Assembly (NCBI GenBank): GCA_963682025.1
Contig: OY821518.1
Location: forward strand, 125,450,800-125,514,799
DNA from: Cordilura impudica
Taxonomy: Eukaryota; Arthropoda; Insecta; Diptera; Scathophagidae
DNA: 64,000 bases
Direction of reading: 5' to 3'
The translations under genes and the position numbers were made by a program. This document shows, piece after piece, positions 47,340-59,599 of the stretch. Numbering within the stretch: the first letter of the stretch is position 1; each line of letters begins with the position of its first letter. The notes under the pieces are model-generated. The model ran no database searches. It saw only the letters and a list, made by a program, of their open reading frames with translations, and had not been told where the DNA came from.

Positions 47340-48114
47340 TTTTATACCCTATACCACTATGCGGTTTGGGTATAATGACTTTGTGCTGCTGTTTGTAACT
47401 ACCAAAAATACTTGACCTAGACCCTTTTATTATACCGATCGACACAGAATCACTTTTTGAGTCGATTTAGTGATGTCCGTCCGTCCGTCCGTCTGTGTGT
47501 CCATGTAAACATTGTAATCAAACTACAGGTCGCAAATATGAATATATTTCGATGAACTTTGGTATGTTAGCTTTTATCGGCCATAGGATGAACGCTATTG
47601 AAATTGGTGAAATTCGGTCCATGTTCAGACCTAGTCCCCATACAAATGACCCCTATGAAATCAACATAAATTGCGATAAGATCCAAATTATCATTTAGAT
47701 CTCAGTCAAATTGGGTTTGTATGTGTTTGTTATATCCATTAATTAGTAGACCAAAAATAATGCCTATAGGACAATTCTTAGTCATAGGCCCCATATAGAG
47801 CTGCTTCCCGATCTGCTTCCCAAAAATATTGCACAGATTTTTCTCAAATTTGTTTGTATATATTTTTTTAACAATATAAGTGACTTTACCAAATATGGAT
47901 AGGACGGGTCCATTTTTCGACCACGTCCCCATACAAACATAGCATCCGATATGAACTTTTTCATATCTGCAGCCAAAAAAATTAATAACAATGCCACTCA
48001 AATTTGGTTTATGCTTATTTTCTATATCGAATTAGTTGGACCGAAGAGATAGAGTATCTAAACCATGGTATAGAGTATTGTTGATCTAGACCGACTATAA
48101 TTTCTTAATTGGTT
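47340..48114 (+). mobile_element. Family A element A9
   Basis: A near-complete copy. The 3' hairpin is damaged (TTGATCTAGACCGACTAT) and the terminus reads TTTCTTAATTGGTT. A ~40-bp deletion removes the middle of the second unit (around 47820). Confidence 0.85.
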
Positions 48115-48543
48115 ATAACTTAAAGAGAAGAAAATGCAGAAGCAAAAGCACATAAAGTGTTAAATAATGTACAAGTGCAATAGTGTGAAATGAAACTGTA
48201 ATGATAATAAATCAACGTGTATAGTTTCCTTTGACACATACATATAGTATACTAAATTTTAACAAAATATATATATGCAATAATTTGAGTATTAGCATCT
48301 TTTCAATCGGAATTATAGAGGGTTTGGTCTGAGCATGCACCGAATTTATGCAAGTATCAATCGTCATTGAGCCTATTGAAACTAATGTACTTAATTTTTC
48401 GTATCACTTTTTCAGTTATTTATTTGTTATTTAATAATAAATGAAAAGTAATTAAGATTTAATTTAAAATTTTCTTACAGGTATTTTTAATTTATTAATT
48501 ACGATATAATATTTTGAGTATATGCAAACTTTAGCCCTATGGC
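48115..48543. other. Unassigned DNA
   Basis: AT-rich. One patch near 48318-48350 (GGTCTGAGCATGCACCGAA) resembles a family A unit, possibly a decayed fragment. Confidence 0.4.
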
Positions 48544-48905
48544 CCTATAATATTAATAAGCCAGGCGATTTCTTGTGACCGATGTTTTGTTGTACCGTTT
48601 TATGCCGATTTGACCAAACGTATATTATTTGAAAGGTATTTCTTTTTAGCCGTTTGGCAGATTTACAGATTTTAAAATTTTGTCCTTTAACTAAATTGCA
48701 ATTAAAGTTGCTACTAACACGTACATAAAATTATACATATGCTATGTGTGTGTTTATTAAATTTGTTAATGTGTTTGTTAATAAGTTTGTTATCTTCATT
48801 CACAATAATAATAAACCATAAAAGTGCTGGTTTGTGAATTGGCTAAGTTGAAAAATATAGCTGCCTAGAAATTGCACTAGAATTTCGAGCGCTGGAAGCT
48901 GCTAG
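48544..48905 (+). mobile_element. Family C Helitron C4
   Basis: 5' CTATAATATTAATAAG (first base of TC changed) and 3' GCGCTGGAAGCTGCTAG before T. The hairpin half TTTCGAGCG is partly changed. It has a small insertion of AATAATAATAAACC text near 48803. Confidence 0.8.
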
Positions 48906-49305
48906 TATATATATATATATATATGCAAACTTTAGCGCTCTTTTCATAACGGTACAATTTACAGATATGATATGAATGATCGTGAATTACCGAATTTAAA
49001 AAATAGGAAAATTGAAAATCGTTAAGCTTACGTCTTTTTGACTTTTATGACTCGAATAGAACAACGATTTAGAAGTATTATGTGCTGAACAAAAACTTCG
49101 GGGAGGTGTCTTGAGATTGTCATGATTCCATAGCTTTTCAGCCTCTTAGAAAGAAATTTGCAAACTAAGCAACTGATTCACTATCACAATATGGGAAAAT
49201 AATAATTTAAGCGAAATCACGAAAATTTTATGGGAAAAACAAAACAAGACGAAGACTAAGGAGACTATGAATATTTATACACACAAAAAAAATATGAAGT
49301 AAATA
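48906..49305. other. Unassigned DNA
   Basis: Starts with a (TA)n run. Otherwise nothing recognised. Confidence 0.4.
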
Positions 49306-50010
49306 TGGGCGGAATCGCAAAAATAAAAAATATAAAAAACCGAAAATCGGGAATAAAAAATTGCCAAAATTAAAAAATAGCAAAAAACAAAAATCGCCAA
49401 AATCAAAAATCACAAAAAAAAATCGTTAAACTCCAAACGGCCAAAAACCGAAAATCCCATATTACAAAAATCGCCAAAAATAAAATTACCAGAACCGAAA
49501 ATCGCGTATAAAAAAAATTGCAAAAAACAGAAATCGGCAGAATAAAAAATCGCCAAACAGAAAATCACGAATAACAAAAATCGACAAAATCAAAAATCGC
49601 AATAAACAAAAATCGCCAAAATTAAAAATCAGAAAATAACAAAAATCGCCAAACTTCAAAATCGCCAAAACCGAAAATCGCAAAGAATAAAAATCGCCAA
49701 AATAACAAATAGCTAAAATCAAAAATCGCCAAAAACAAAAATCACAAAAAATCACTAAAATCAAAACTAGCAAAAAAAAAAAATCGGCAAAACCTAGAAT
49801 CACATATAACAAAAATCGCCTTAAAAAAAAAGTCGACTAAATCAATAATTACTAAAACCGAAAGTCACGAATGACAAAAATCGCAAAAAAAAAATATAAA
49901 ATATACCAAAATCAAAAATGGCAAAAAACAATAATCGCCAAAGTCCAAAATCGCCAAAATCTAAAGTCACAAAAACAAAAATTAACAAAATCAAAAAGTG
50001 GCAAAAATAA
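49306..50010. repeat. Degenerate AAAAATCGCCAAAAAC-type array
   Basis: About 700 bases made of short units near AAAATCGCCAAAA and AAAATCACAAAAA, about 14-20 bases each and irregular in period. The minus strand gives a phenylalanine-rich open stretch, which I treat as a by-product. Confidence 0.85.
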
Positions 50011-50043
50011 CTAAAACGTTTTATACAAAATGTATTCCCAGAT

Positions 50044-50770
50044 TTTTATACCCTATACCGCTATGTGGTTTGGGTATAATGACTTTGTGCTGCTGTTTGT
50101 AACAACCAAAAATATTTGACCTAGACCCATCTTTAATTATACCGATCGAATCAGAATCACTTTTTGAGTTGATTTAACAATGTCCGTCCGTCCGTCCGTC
50201 TGTGTGTCCATGTAAAGCTTGTAATCAAACTGCAGGTCGCAAATATGAATATATTTTGATGATTTTTGGTATGTAAGCTTTCATCGGCCATGTTCAAAAT
50301 TACCCCTATGAAATCGACATAAATTGCCATAAGATCCAAATTGTCATATAGATCTTACTCAAATTGGGTTTGTATGCGTTCATTACATCCACTAGTGAGT
50401 AGTCCAAAAATGATTCCTTTGGCCCCATATAGAGCTGCTTCCCGATCTTCACTTAAATCTATTAAAAAACAAAAATATTGCACTAATTCTTCTCAAATTT
50501 TGTTTGTATATATATATTTGCAAAATACAAAAGACTTTACCAAACATGATCAGGATCGGTCCATTTTTAGACCTAGTACCCATATAGATATAGAATCCGA
50601 TATGAACTTTTTCATATCTGCAGCCAAAAAAATTAATAAAAATCCCACTCAAATTTGGTTTTTGCTTATTTTCTATGTCCAGTTAGTTGCGCCTAAGAGA
50701 TAGGGTTTCTAAACGCATGGTATAGGGTATCGTACAGTCGGTCTAGACCGACTATAATTTTCTTACTTGT
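50044..50770 (+). mobile_element. Family A element A10
   Basis: Both ends and hairpin (50736-50757) are intact. Internally it has lost about 60 bases around 50290, where GGCCATGTTCAAAATTACC joins two parts of a unit. It is in the same subfamily as A4 and A5. Confidence 0.88.
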
Positions 50771-50816
50771 TATTTTGTAACGATGGGTGTAGCGAAGCGC
50801 AACGGGTTACAGCTAG
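50771..50816 (+). mobile_element. Family E Helitron 3'-end fragment
   Basis: GTAACGATGGGTGTAGCGAAGC and then GTTACAGCTAG before T is the same terminus as at 63280-63311. GTAAC and GTTAC can pair as a short hairpin stem. No 5' part is seen; it abuts the 3' end of A10. Confidence 0.7.
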
Positions 50817-51371
50817 TGAAGTTATGACATAAAGTAATTATGTGTAATTATGAAATTTATAGAAGAATTCTTTTTTTAACCTAACCTACCTAACCTATTA
50901 CGAAAAATTAATCAAGGTTCAAAATAAGAAAAAACCAAAATAAAGACTTAATTTTAGATTTAATTAGAATTACGAATAAAACTACATTAAGTATTAAAAA
51001 AGTTATTTAAAAAAATAACACCCACCGGAGATGCTACGATAATAATACTGGTGCCTTAAGAGAGAGGAAAAGTCTCAATTTCGATAGAGTTGATATTTCC
51101 TGACTTTACGAGCTTTACATTCACTAGACATGGTAGATGCGACAATTTTGCTTCACGTTAGTGTTACAAATAGGATTTTAGTTACAAATAGGACTTTTTA
51201 GCTTAGCACAAAAACCAAACACTATTTCATGGTTCCGATTATACCTCCAACTCAATTTTGTAATTTTGGCGTTTGTGACTTTCTATCTCAATACGTCAGA
51301 TGCTGGCTGAAAATAGAACGGTTTGTTTTAGGACAAAGTTTTTACAAAATCCTGTCTTATTACGAATATAA
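50817..51371. other. Unassigned DNA
   Basis: Contains a CCTAACCTACCTAACC patch at 50879. No repeat family or gene is recognised. Confidence 0.4.
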
Positions 51372-52085
51372 TAATCTAACCCATAAAACAAAGTTTTTAT
51401 TAAAACTCTTTCTTTCCTTATGCATATGAGTTTTGAACATCTCCGTGACTGTGGACAAAGTTTTAGATCGATCGGATGAGGGGAAGTGACTGTGTATGAC
51501 TATCTTAAAATTAATCTTGGACAAAGTTTCAGATTGATCGGATGAGGGGAAGTGAGGATTTAATCTCTCCGTGACTGTGCGTGACTATGCGTGACTGTGC
51601 ATGACTATGTCAAAGTTAATCTTTTTTCACAACAAGTCTATCGACCAAGTTTCAGAACGATCGGATAAGTGGAAATGTGTTTTTAATCACTCCGTGACTG
51701 TGCGTGACAATGTCGAAGTTAATATTTCTTTACAGCAAGTATACCGACCAAGTTTCAGATTGATTGGATGAGGCGAAATCCGTTTTAAGCCTCTCCATGA
51801 CTGTGCGTGACCATACGTGACTATGTGTGGCTAAGTCAAAGTTAGTCTTTTTTTCACTGCAAGTTTCAGATGTCTTGGATGAGAGGAAATGACATTTATA
51901 TCACTCCGTGACTGTGCGTGACTATGCGTGACTGTCTGTGACTACCCCAAAATTAATCTTTTTTCACAACAATACTATGGGCCCAGTTTCAAACCGATTG
52001 GATAAGGGGGAATGGGGTTGACCCACGACAGACAGACACACAGACAGACAGAGAATATGAGTTAAAAGAAAGAATTTAAAAATGG
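51372..52085. repeat. GTGACTGTGCGTGA-type repeat element, shorter copy
   Basis: Begins TAACCCATAAAACAAAG and CTCTTTCTTTCCTTATGC. It carries about five units of 100-125 bases with CCGTGACTGTGCGTGAC and ACCAAGTTTCAGA, and ends (GACA)n, ATATGAGTTAAAAGAAAGAA. The two ends are imperfect inverted repeats (CTCTTTCTTT against AAAGAAAGAAT). The same element at 11523-13735 is split by other arrays. Confidence 0.8.
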
Positions 52086-52882
52086 ATCTTAAACAGCTGT
52101 GAGGGCCTCAAGGATACCTTACTAATAAACCACACCATTCCTCAGTGAAATGTTGGCCTAATTACTTTTCTGCTTTTATTTAAATTCTGCCAATGAATTG
52201 GTATTGGAAGAAATAAAGTAGTTTTTATACAAAAAAATTTGAACAAAAGATATGAAAGATTGTTTGACCAATTGTAAAATATTGAGTTATGGTAGTGTAG
52301 TGTAAGAAATAATTTTTTTTTTATCAATCTGGAATTAGCATGCATAAGTATGGATCGAAAGGATATGCAACTTTTAACGGGTTCAATCAGAGCAAAATGT
52401 AAAATTCTCATAGGTAGTAAAATGTAATTTTAATTAGCATTAATTTAGGATGCAACAATTCTAAATGTCATTAAACAATACTGAAACCTTGAATATTTAA
52501 ATTTGCCTTAAACATTTTTATGTTTAGGTCGATAAAAATCAATTGTCCAATGAAAATGACAACATTTATTTTGAAATAACCGAAGCAAAATAATAATAGC
52601 ACTAACCAAGCCAAAGTGACGAAGACGATGATGATCATTGATCTTGTTATTAAAAACCATGGTTTACCATTTTAATACATTTTTACTCTTGTTAATGAAT
52701 ATATTTGAAGCATATATTCTACAGGTATTTCGTGTAGCTTTAATTCATTATATTTAAAACCTAAAAAAAACAATGAATCCCATCAAAATTTTAATATGTC
52801 AAACAAATGATTTGTGAATAATTTTCGGTTCGAAATGGATAATTTTTTGTATGGAAAACAATTATGTCAATAGTTTTACAAA
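52086..52882. other. Unassigned DNA
   Basis: Nothing recognised. It ends at Helitron C5. Confidence 0.4.
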
Positions 52883-53214
52883 TCTATAATATTAATAGGC
52901 TAAGCGATTTCTTGTGACCGAAGTTTTGTTCTACCGTTTTATACTGATTGTAACCAAACGTATATTTTTTGAAGGTATTTCTTTTCAGCCGTTTTGTAGA
53001 TTTACAGATTTTTAAATTTTTTCCTTTATTATGAGTAAATTGCATTTAAAGTTGCTATGTGTGTGTTTGTTAAATTTTTAATGTGTTTGTAATAAAAATG
53101 AGTTTGTTTTTTTGTGTTGATTTGTGAATTGGCTATAATTGATTAGCCTTAATTTAATGAAAAAAAAAAATTCCTGGAACTTGCACTCGAATTTCGAGGG
53201 CTGGAATCTACTAT
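52883..53214 (+). mobile_element. Family C Helitron C5
   Basis: TCTATAATATTAATAGGC after A. It ends CTCGAATTTCGAGGGCTGG and CTAT in place of CTAG. About 40 bases of the centre are deleted. Confidence 0.8.
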
Positions 53215-53632
53215 TTTTAATTAAAAGTCTTCTAGGTGTATTCATTTTCCAACTATATTTGAAATACTCTCTTTTTGTCAAAAATGGTTCCTTTAAATAA
53301 TAATTGAACATAAAAATATTCAATAGCTGTGAATATAAATTTTATTTGCTATAATATCTTTAGATAAAATCTCGCAATATGTAAATAAAAGTTGCAAATA
53401 AGGGTAAATTTATAAATGAATGAATGAAAAAAATCAAAGATGGGAAAACTTTTAAATTGTACCTGTGATCCACCAATTTAATCCCTGTAATTATTTTCAT
53501 CAAACATAAACAACCTAAGCGCCCACTAATTCTGATATATGCTTCATTTAACAATTTATAGAAGTATCCATTTTAGCCATCGATAACAACTTCAATATAT
53601 CTCTTGGTAACAATATATCCCTTCATTAGAAA
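53215..53632. other. Unassigned DNA
   Basis: No feature recognised. Confidence 0.4.
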
Positions 53633-54315
53633 AGGCATTTTTTTTATAAAAAGTACTTTTATAGGAAAATTTACTTCCTTAAGAAAATTATAAATTTTTA
53701 AGAAAAGAACTCCTTTAAAAATGAGTACTTTTCAGAACATATATTTTTTTTTTTGAAGAGATACTTTTTAAGAAAAAGGCATTTTTTAAGAAAAGGTACT
53801 TTTGTTAAAGAAAAAAGTAGTTTTTTTTTAAGCAAATTTACTTTTTTAAGAAAAGGTGATTTGCTAAGAAAATGTACTGCAGTACATGTTTTAATAAACG
53901 GTTCTTCTTTTCTTCTTTCTTCTTTAAGAAGAGAACTGTTTTAAGTAAAAGTTAATTTTTGTTTAAGGGTATTTTCTTTGGAGAAAGTACTTATTTAAGA
54001 AGGTACTTTTTAAGAAAATGTACTTTTTAAGAGTGCTACTTTTATCGAAAAAATAGTTTAGGAAAATGTACTTTTGTGAGAAAATTAGTTTTTTAAGATA
54101 ATATATTTCTTAAAAAGGTACCTTTTAAAAAAAAGTACTTTTAAGAAAAGGTACTTTTTTTAAGAAAATAACCTTTTTCAGAAAAATATATTTTTTTAAG
54201 AAAATTCACTTTTAAAGCGGTAATTTTTTAAGAAAAGGTTCTTTATCGAAAAAAACTACTTTTGCAAGAAAATGTACTTATTTAAGCATTGAATATTTGT
54301 GAAAAGGTACTATTA
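53633..54315. repeat. AAGAAAAGGTACTTTTTT-type minisatellite, left part
   Basis: Degenerate units of about 18-22 bases with AAGAAAA and TACTTTT words. The same array continues at 56319-56620. It was therefore one array, split by the LINE fragment. Confidence 0.82.
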
Positions 54316-54339
54316 TCACAAAAAGTGTATTTCCTAAAA

Positions 54340-55552
54340 GTTGGAAAAATGCTAAGATTTTACCTATTCCTAAATCAAATAAAGAATATCGTCCCATTGC
54401 TATCCTACCATACTTGTCTAAAGTGCTTGAAAGGTTATTGCATCAGCCAATTGGAAAACATGTCAAGAATATGGGCCTACTCTCAGACAGACAAACAGGC
54501 TTTCGTCCTAAACATAGCTGCATAACTTGACTCATTGATGTGTCTGAAGATATTCGTGGGTATATTGATAGTGGTAACATTGCATTTCTAGTGCTCTTAG
54601 ATCATTCAAAGGCATTTGATACTGTGAATCATGAAATACTCTGCATGAAGCTAAGAACTTTTTTTGGTTTCGCTCCTTCCGCAACTCGTCTTATATCGTC
54701 TTATTTAGAAAATCAACAACAGTACGTTAACGCCAATAATAAAAATATCAAATGTGCTTCCAGTAAAAAACGGCGTTCCGCAAGGTTCGATTCTAATACC
54801 ACTTCTTTTCACTATATATATAAATGATTTGCCTAGGCAACTTTCGTATTGTAAAGTTCATATGTATGCTGATGATGTGCAACTTTATGTTTGTAGTCGT
54901 TTCGATGATTTCATGATTCACAGTATCAAATGCCTTTGAATGATCTAAGAGCACTAGAAATGCAATGTTACCACTATCAATATGTAGTCGTTTCGATAAA
55001 CTAAATAACTGTGTTGCGAATCTCAATGTTGATCTTAATCGAATTCACTTATGGGCTCTGGCAAATGGGCTATGTCTCAATCCTTCAAAGTCTAAATGCG
55101 TCGTTATTACTCGAAGATCACTGCCTTCCCTTGCTATACCAGATATTATGCTTAACCGTCAAATTATTGAAATTACACAAAAAACCAAAAATCTTATTTT
55201 CAATAAAACTCTCACCTGGTCTGATCATATAAATGTCGCTTCGAGAAAAACGTATTCAATGCTTCGATCACTATGGAAAGCTCAACATCTTACACCAGTC
55301 CATGTACGAGTTCTACTTGCAAAAACCTATCTAATTCCAACTTTGTTGTACGGATGCGAACTATTTGCTAGCTGTGATTCTATTAGCTCTAGGAAATTAA
55401 CAACTACGTTTTATTCTATATTAAGATACGTCTACAATTTGAAAAGATCATCCCACATAACACCGTATGCACGAAAACTTTACGATGTGAATTTTTGCGA
55501 TCTCTTGAAGATACGATCATTGATACTGATGAATAAGATTATATTTACATGA
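54340..55552 (+). pseudogene. LINE reverse transcriptase, C-terminal part, frame broken
   Basis: Order along the strand: EYRPIAILPYLSKVLERLL (region 1), QTGFRPKHSC, FLVLLDHSKAFDTVNHEIL, which carries the first catalytic aspartate, NGVPQGSILIPLLFTIYIND, and YADDVQLYV near 54865-54890, the catalytic pair. After a 91-base disturbance (54892-54997) the thumb region follows (IHLWALANGLCLNPSKSKC), then TLTWSDHI and YGCELFA (54986-55552). A frameshift lies near 54745-54785. The enzyme would copy element RNA at a nicked target; this copy is non-functional. Confidence 0.85.
54892..54997. repeat. Inverted 75-bp patch flanked by a 15-bp duplication
   Basis: TGTAGTCGTTTCGAT occurs at 54892-54906 and 54983-54997. 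The 76 bases between are the reverse complement of 54563-54637 of the same LINE, apart from one base. The patch shifts the reading frame. Confidence 0.92.
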
Positions 55553-55911
55553 GAGCCTACATATCTTTCTAATCGCATATCCTTTTCTAATTCAAGAAGA
55601 AATAATTCTATAATTTAAATAAGACATAAAAGTTTGGTCTCTGAATGGCAGTTCTATATAAACTGCATACGTCTTTGGAACTTGCTACCGCCAACATTAC
55701 AATATTTAAGCAACGCAGGACATTTTAGGAAACAAGTTTTCCAATTTTTCAATACCATTTAAATATTGTTTAAACTTTGCTTTGTTTTGAATACATGTAT
55801 GTAAAATAATTTTTGTTATCTTATTTTTATACAAATTATAAACTCTGCTTTATTTTCATTAAATACTGTATCACATTATACCGATCCTGTACTTTAATTA
55901 TAAGACTCTTA

Positions 55912-56276
55912 TGCCGGTTTTCTCAATGTATCGTCAAACTGCCTGTTACTTAACCATGACATAAATTTATTGTACCGATAAACTGCCGGTTAACAATTTT
56001 GGTTTTCTCAATATACCGACAAAAACATTATTTTCAGTTGGCAATGCCTCTCAAAATACGTATGAAAGTTGGGAGAATTATTTTCAGTTGGCAATGCCTC
56101 TCAAAATTGAACGTTGGGAGAATAATTTATCTGCACGATAAATAAATAATTGGCAGATGAGTGCCGGTTAGCTTTGCGACAAAATAGAAGCAAACCAGAC
56201 ATTGAGAAAACCAAATTTCTTTAATCGGCAGTTTCTCGTTGGGATAAAAGATAATCGCCTATTGAGAAAACGGGCA
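55912..56276. mobile_element. Harbinger-like MITE, 365 bp
   Basis: Ends TGCCGGTTTTCTCAAT and the inverted ATTGAGAAAACGGGCA, flanked by TTA on both sides (55909-55911 and 56277-56279). A 3-bp TWA duplication is characteristic of PIF/Harbinger. Inside, TTATTTTCAGTTGGCAATGC occurs twice, at 56030 and 56079. It is non-coding and lies in the LINE 3' part. Confidence 0.75.
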
Positions 56277-56318
56277 TTAGTCTTGTTGTGCAGGAAACCA
56301 AATAAATAAATAAATAAA

Positions 56319-56620
56319 GAAGGTACTGTGTTAAGAAAATGCACTTTTTCATAGAAAAAGGTATTTTTTTAAGAAAATGTACTTTTATAAGAAAATTGGG
56401 TTTTTTAAGAAAAGGCACATATTTAAGAAAAGGTATTTTTTACAGAAAATTTATTTTTTTAAGAAAATATACTGTTTTGAAAAAAATTTATTTTTTAAGG
56501 AAAATTGACTTTTTTTTAAGAAAATATACTTTTTTTAAGAAAATGTACTTTTTAAAGAAAATATACTTTTTTAATAAAATATACTTTTTCAACAAAAAAA
56601 TTACTTTTTACGAAAATGTA
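56319..56620. repeat. AAGAAAAGGTACTTTTTT-type minisatellite, right part
   Basis: Continuation of 53633-54315 after the LINE. The 132-codon open stretch through it (rich in Phe, Leu, Arg and Lys) follows from the repeat text. Confidence 0.82.
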
Positions 56621-56808
56621 TTTTTTTTAATGATGAGCGAAGTTATATTAAATAAATGTAACAACAATTATAACTACCGCATACAGAATAAAAAATTTGA
56701 ATTTCGACAATCATATAGAAAATTTATATTTTTTTAAGTTTTTTTTAATTTTTTATTTCAATAAAAAATTTAATTCGATGATTTTCCACAACATACAGCT
56801 TAGATAAA
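56621..56808. other. Unassigned DNA
   Basis: Short AT-rich stretch before Helitron C6. Confidence 0.4.
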
Positions 56809-57184
56809 TCTATAATATTAATGGGCTAGGCGATTTCTTGTGACCGATGTTTTGCTCTACCGTTTCAACCCGATTATGACCAAACGTATATTATTTTAAA
56901 GGTAATTCTTTTTAGCCGTTTTGCAGATTTACACATTTTTTAATTTTTTCCTTTGTTTTGAGTAAATTGCATTTAAAGTTGTTCCTAACACATACATAAA
57001 ACTATACAATGCTATGTGTGTGTTCATTAAATTTGTTAATGTGTTTGTAATAAAAATAAGTTTTTTTTTGTGTTGATTTGTGAATTGGCTATAATTGTTA
57101 AGCATAATTTTGGGGTTTTTATTTAATGAAAAAATAAAATTTCATAGAATTTGCACTCGAATTTCGAGGGCTGGAATCTGCTAG
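56809..57184 (+). mobile_element. Family C Helitron C6, best copy
   Basis: 376 bp. It starts TCTATAATATTAATGGGC after A and ends CTAG (57181-57184) before T. The hairpin CTCGAATTTCGAG (57156-57168) lies 12 bases before CTAG. These are the defining marks of a non-autonomous Helitron: TC start, 3' hairpin, CTRR end, A/T target and no duplication. Confidence 0.9.
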
Positions 57185-59164
57185 TATCATATAGTTTCAA
57201 TAAAAATGAGTAAGTCAATTGACGTATTGGAGGGGTGTTCTCTTATGTCCTCACTTTTTTTTCTAACTATTACAAACGGACTGGCAAACTGATATATACA
57301 TATATCTTTGCACAGTGGTGCGAAGGGTACAAATTACGAAATTTTACTTGAAATTTTTCTATTTTATATTAATTGGGATTTTTGTTTAATATTCAAAAAA
57401 AAAAAAAATGTTAAAAACTTAATCATTGATATAAAATAAAATAACAAGCTTTAAAATAAAATTAAATATCAAGTTTTGCTGGGTAACATCAAGATCAATA
57501 TGGTCAGTATTGGTTTGAAAACAAAGTTTGAAATCTTTGCCGTTGCTTAATTAAGAGAAGAAGAGTGCAGTCGGTAACAGCAAAAAAAAATATATATATA
57601 TTCCTAAGATCACAACAAATGATCAGTTTTTGTTGTTGTGCCAGTATAAATGTTTATATAGTTAATATTTTACTGAAGTGTTTTATTTCTTAAAGCTTTT
57701 ATCAATCTTCTTTTCAAGCTTATCTCATTTTGAAAATTTATAAAAAAAAAAACAGTTCATGAGGTCCTATTATCTATTCCAAGCGATCTCTCCGTTTGTG
57801 TTTAATTGACCATAAGACCAGACTAAAACAAAACACAAAATCCAGACAGACGAATAAAAAGAAGAAGATGAAATATAATGAAAATAATCAAAGACTTCAA
57901 GAGATGATAAGCACAGCAAAAAATTGTGATATATTTTTAAAAATAAAAATAATTACTTTTAAATTGAAATTGAAAAAATTAAGATTAGTGAGTAAGATAA
58001 TTGCATGTACATATGTGTATAGTTATATTTAAGAAAAAAACATTAAAACTTTAAATCAGATTGATTATTGCTAAAAATGTTAATATCACTTATTATATAA
58101 TAAATATGTGTATCATCTCTACAGATTAAGATCTTAAAAAAGTGTGATGTAAATTGTAAAAATAGCAGACTTTTTTGTCAATTAGTTTCTCAAGCATAAA
58201 TATTTTGAATATTTCTGACATTGGAGAACTTCCTAACTGGAAATTTTAAATTTCTAAGAAACTGACAATTTTTAATTTCATAAACTTAAACTGAATTAAG
58301 TTAATTTGTAATTAATAAATTATCCGCTAATAACAAAGAAAAAGGAAATACAATTGATAACAAAAATATCGCTTTTAATTATAAATTTAATCGCATTCGA
58401 ATATGTTATTATTGACTAAAATTAATCACCGTAATACTATAAATGACCATAAATTTACCAAAGATTTGTTCGAACGATAATTGGACGGGAATAGCACTGA
58501 TTTAAAATTTCGATTAGTTAGTTGCAGATTATAATTTTATTTACCAACAAGTAAAATAAAATTATTATAAGTGTACATACTTAAAATGTGACAGAGATTT
58601 ATGGTATGAGCAGAAGCTGATTTATAAGGTTATCTCTATTTATAAATATCGATTACCAACCTATAAAGATTTTTATAATTTTTTTAACTTCTTTTTTCTA
58701 ATTTAAACATGAGTAGGTAAAACCACAATTACCTTACATGTATTTGACAGCTGCCATACCACTGAAAAATGCTTACATATCGTGTGATATCGTTCAAAAT
58801 TTTGTTACTGTCAATTACACGCAGCATGTCAGCTAACACGTTTAAAATTAAAGCATCTATTTTGTTGTTGTTGAATTCAGTCATAATTACACTGTACGTG
58901 TGAACACAGACATTGTAAATATCCTGTAAATTACCAATTTTGAGAGAGAGGCACTCTTACAAGACGTCTAAGGCCATTAAGCCTTGAACATTCTTGTATG
59001 TTAAATATTTATTTTATTTGTTTCTAAAAACAAGATATACTTTTTATTATTGATATCAGGGAAATGAAATAGATTTATATCAATAAAGTTGTTTTGTTTG
59101 TTCAAGTATTTGTTTACAATGTATTCAGGAAACTTTATTTTTTCATTTAATAAAGACGATAAAA
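57185..59164. other. Unassigned AT-rich DNA
   Basis: About 2 kb. A 78-codon open stretch at 57796-58032 has a Lys/Asn-rich, low-complexity reading and no motif. No transposon ends are found. Confidence 0.4.
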
Positions 59165-59470
59165 GTAGGCTAATCAATTTTAGCCAATTCACAATTCAAC
59201 ACTTTTTATTGTCGTTATTGGTTTATGTCCAAAATTATTTTCAATTCAATACAGGGCTTTGTGCAAACACATTAACTAATTTAATGAACACAGACACAGC
59301 ATTGTATAATTTTATGTATGTGTTAGTAGCAACTTTAAATGCATTTTACTCCAAAAAAATGCAAAAGTCTGTAAATCTGGTGGACAGCTAAAAAGAAATA
59401 CCTTTCAGATGATGAATATTTGGTCAAAATAGGATTAAAACTGACAAACTTACATCGGTCACAAAAAATT
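59165..59470 (-). mobile_element. Family C Helitron C7, truncated and old
   Basis: The minus strand reads GACCGATGTAAG, GAAAGGTATTTCTTTTTAGC, GTTGCTACTAACACATACATA and GTGTTTGTTTAAT-type text in family order. Both ends are missing, and an insertion lies near 59460. Confidence 0.7.
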
Positions 59471-59599
59471 GTAATTTTTGTTCACTATTTCAAGTTTTCG
59501 TGTTTACATTTTCAGGTTCTACCACAAAAATTCAATAATTTTAAAATTTCGGGTTTTGGGTGGTGGGAGGGGAAATTTTCGCTTTCTTTGGGACAATAA
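59471..59599. other. Unassigned DNA
   Basis: Nothing recognised. Confidence 0.4.

Larger units (their letters stand above)
54316..56318 (+). mobile_element. 5'-truncated non-LTR retrotransposon (LINE)
   Basis: Begins inside the reverse transcriptase region and ends with an (AAAT)n tail (56300-56318). It sits inside the minisatellite. GGTACT follows the tail and also occurs just before the 5' junction, but that word belongs to the array unit, so the target duplication cannot be proved. The 3' untranslated part is interrupted by a 365-bp MITE. 5' truncation and a short-repeat tail are usual for LINE insertions. The clade is CR1/Jockey-like, not resolved. Confidence 0.75.

Noticed and set aside
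49486..49812. 108-codon Phe/Leu-rich minus-strand frame
   Set aside because: It lies wholly inside the AAAAATCGCC-type array.
54793..55026. 77-codon minus-strand frame resembling the reverse transcriptase (LLDHSKAFDTVNHE)
   Set aside because: It is the inverted 75-bp patch, not a second enzyme.
56339..56737. 132-codon basic protein
   Set aside because: The frame follows AAGAAAA/TACTTTT units and continues into plain AT-rich DNA.
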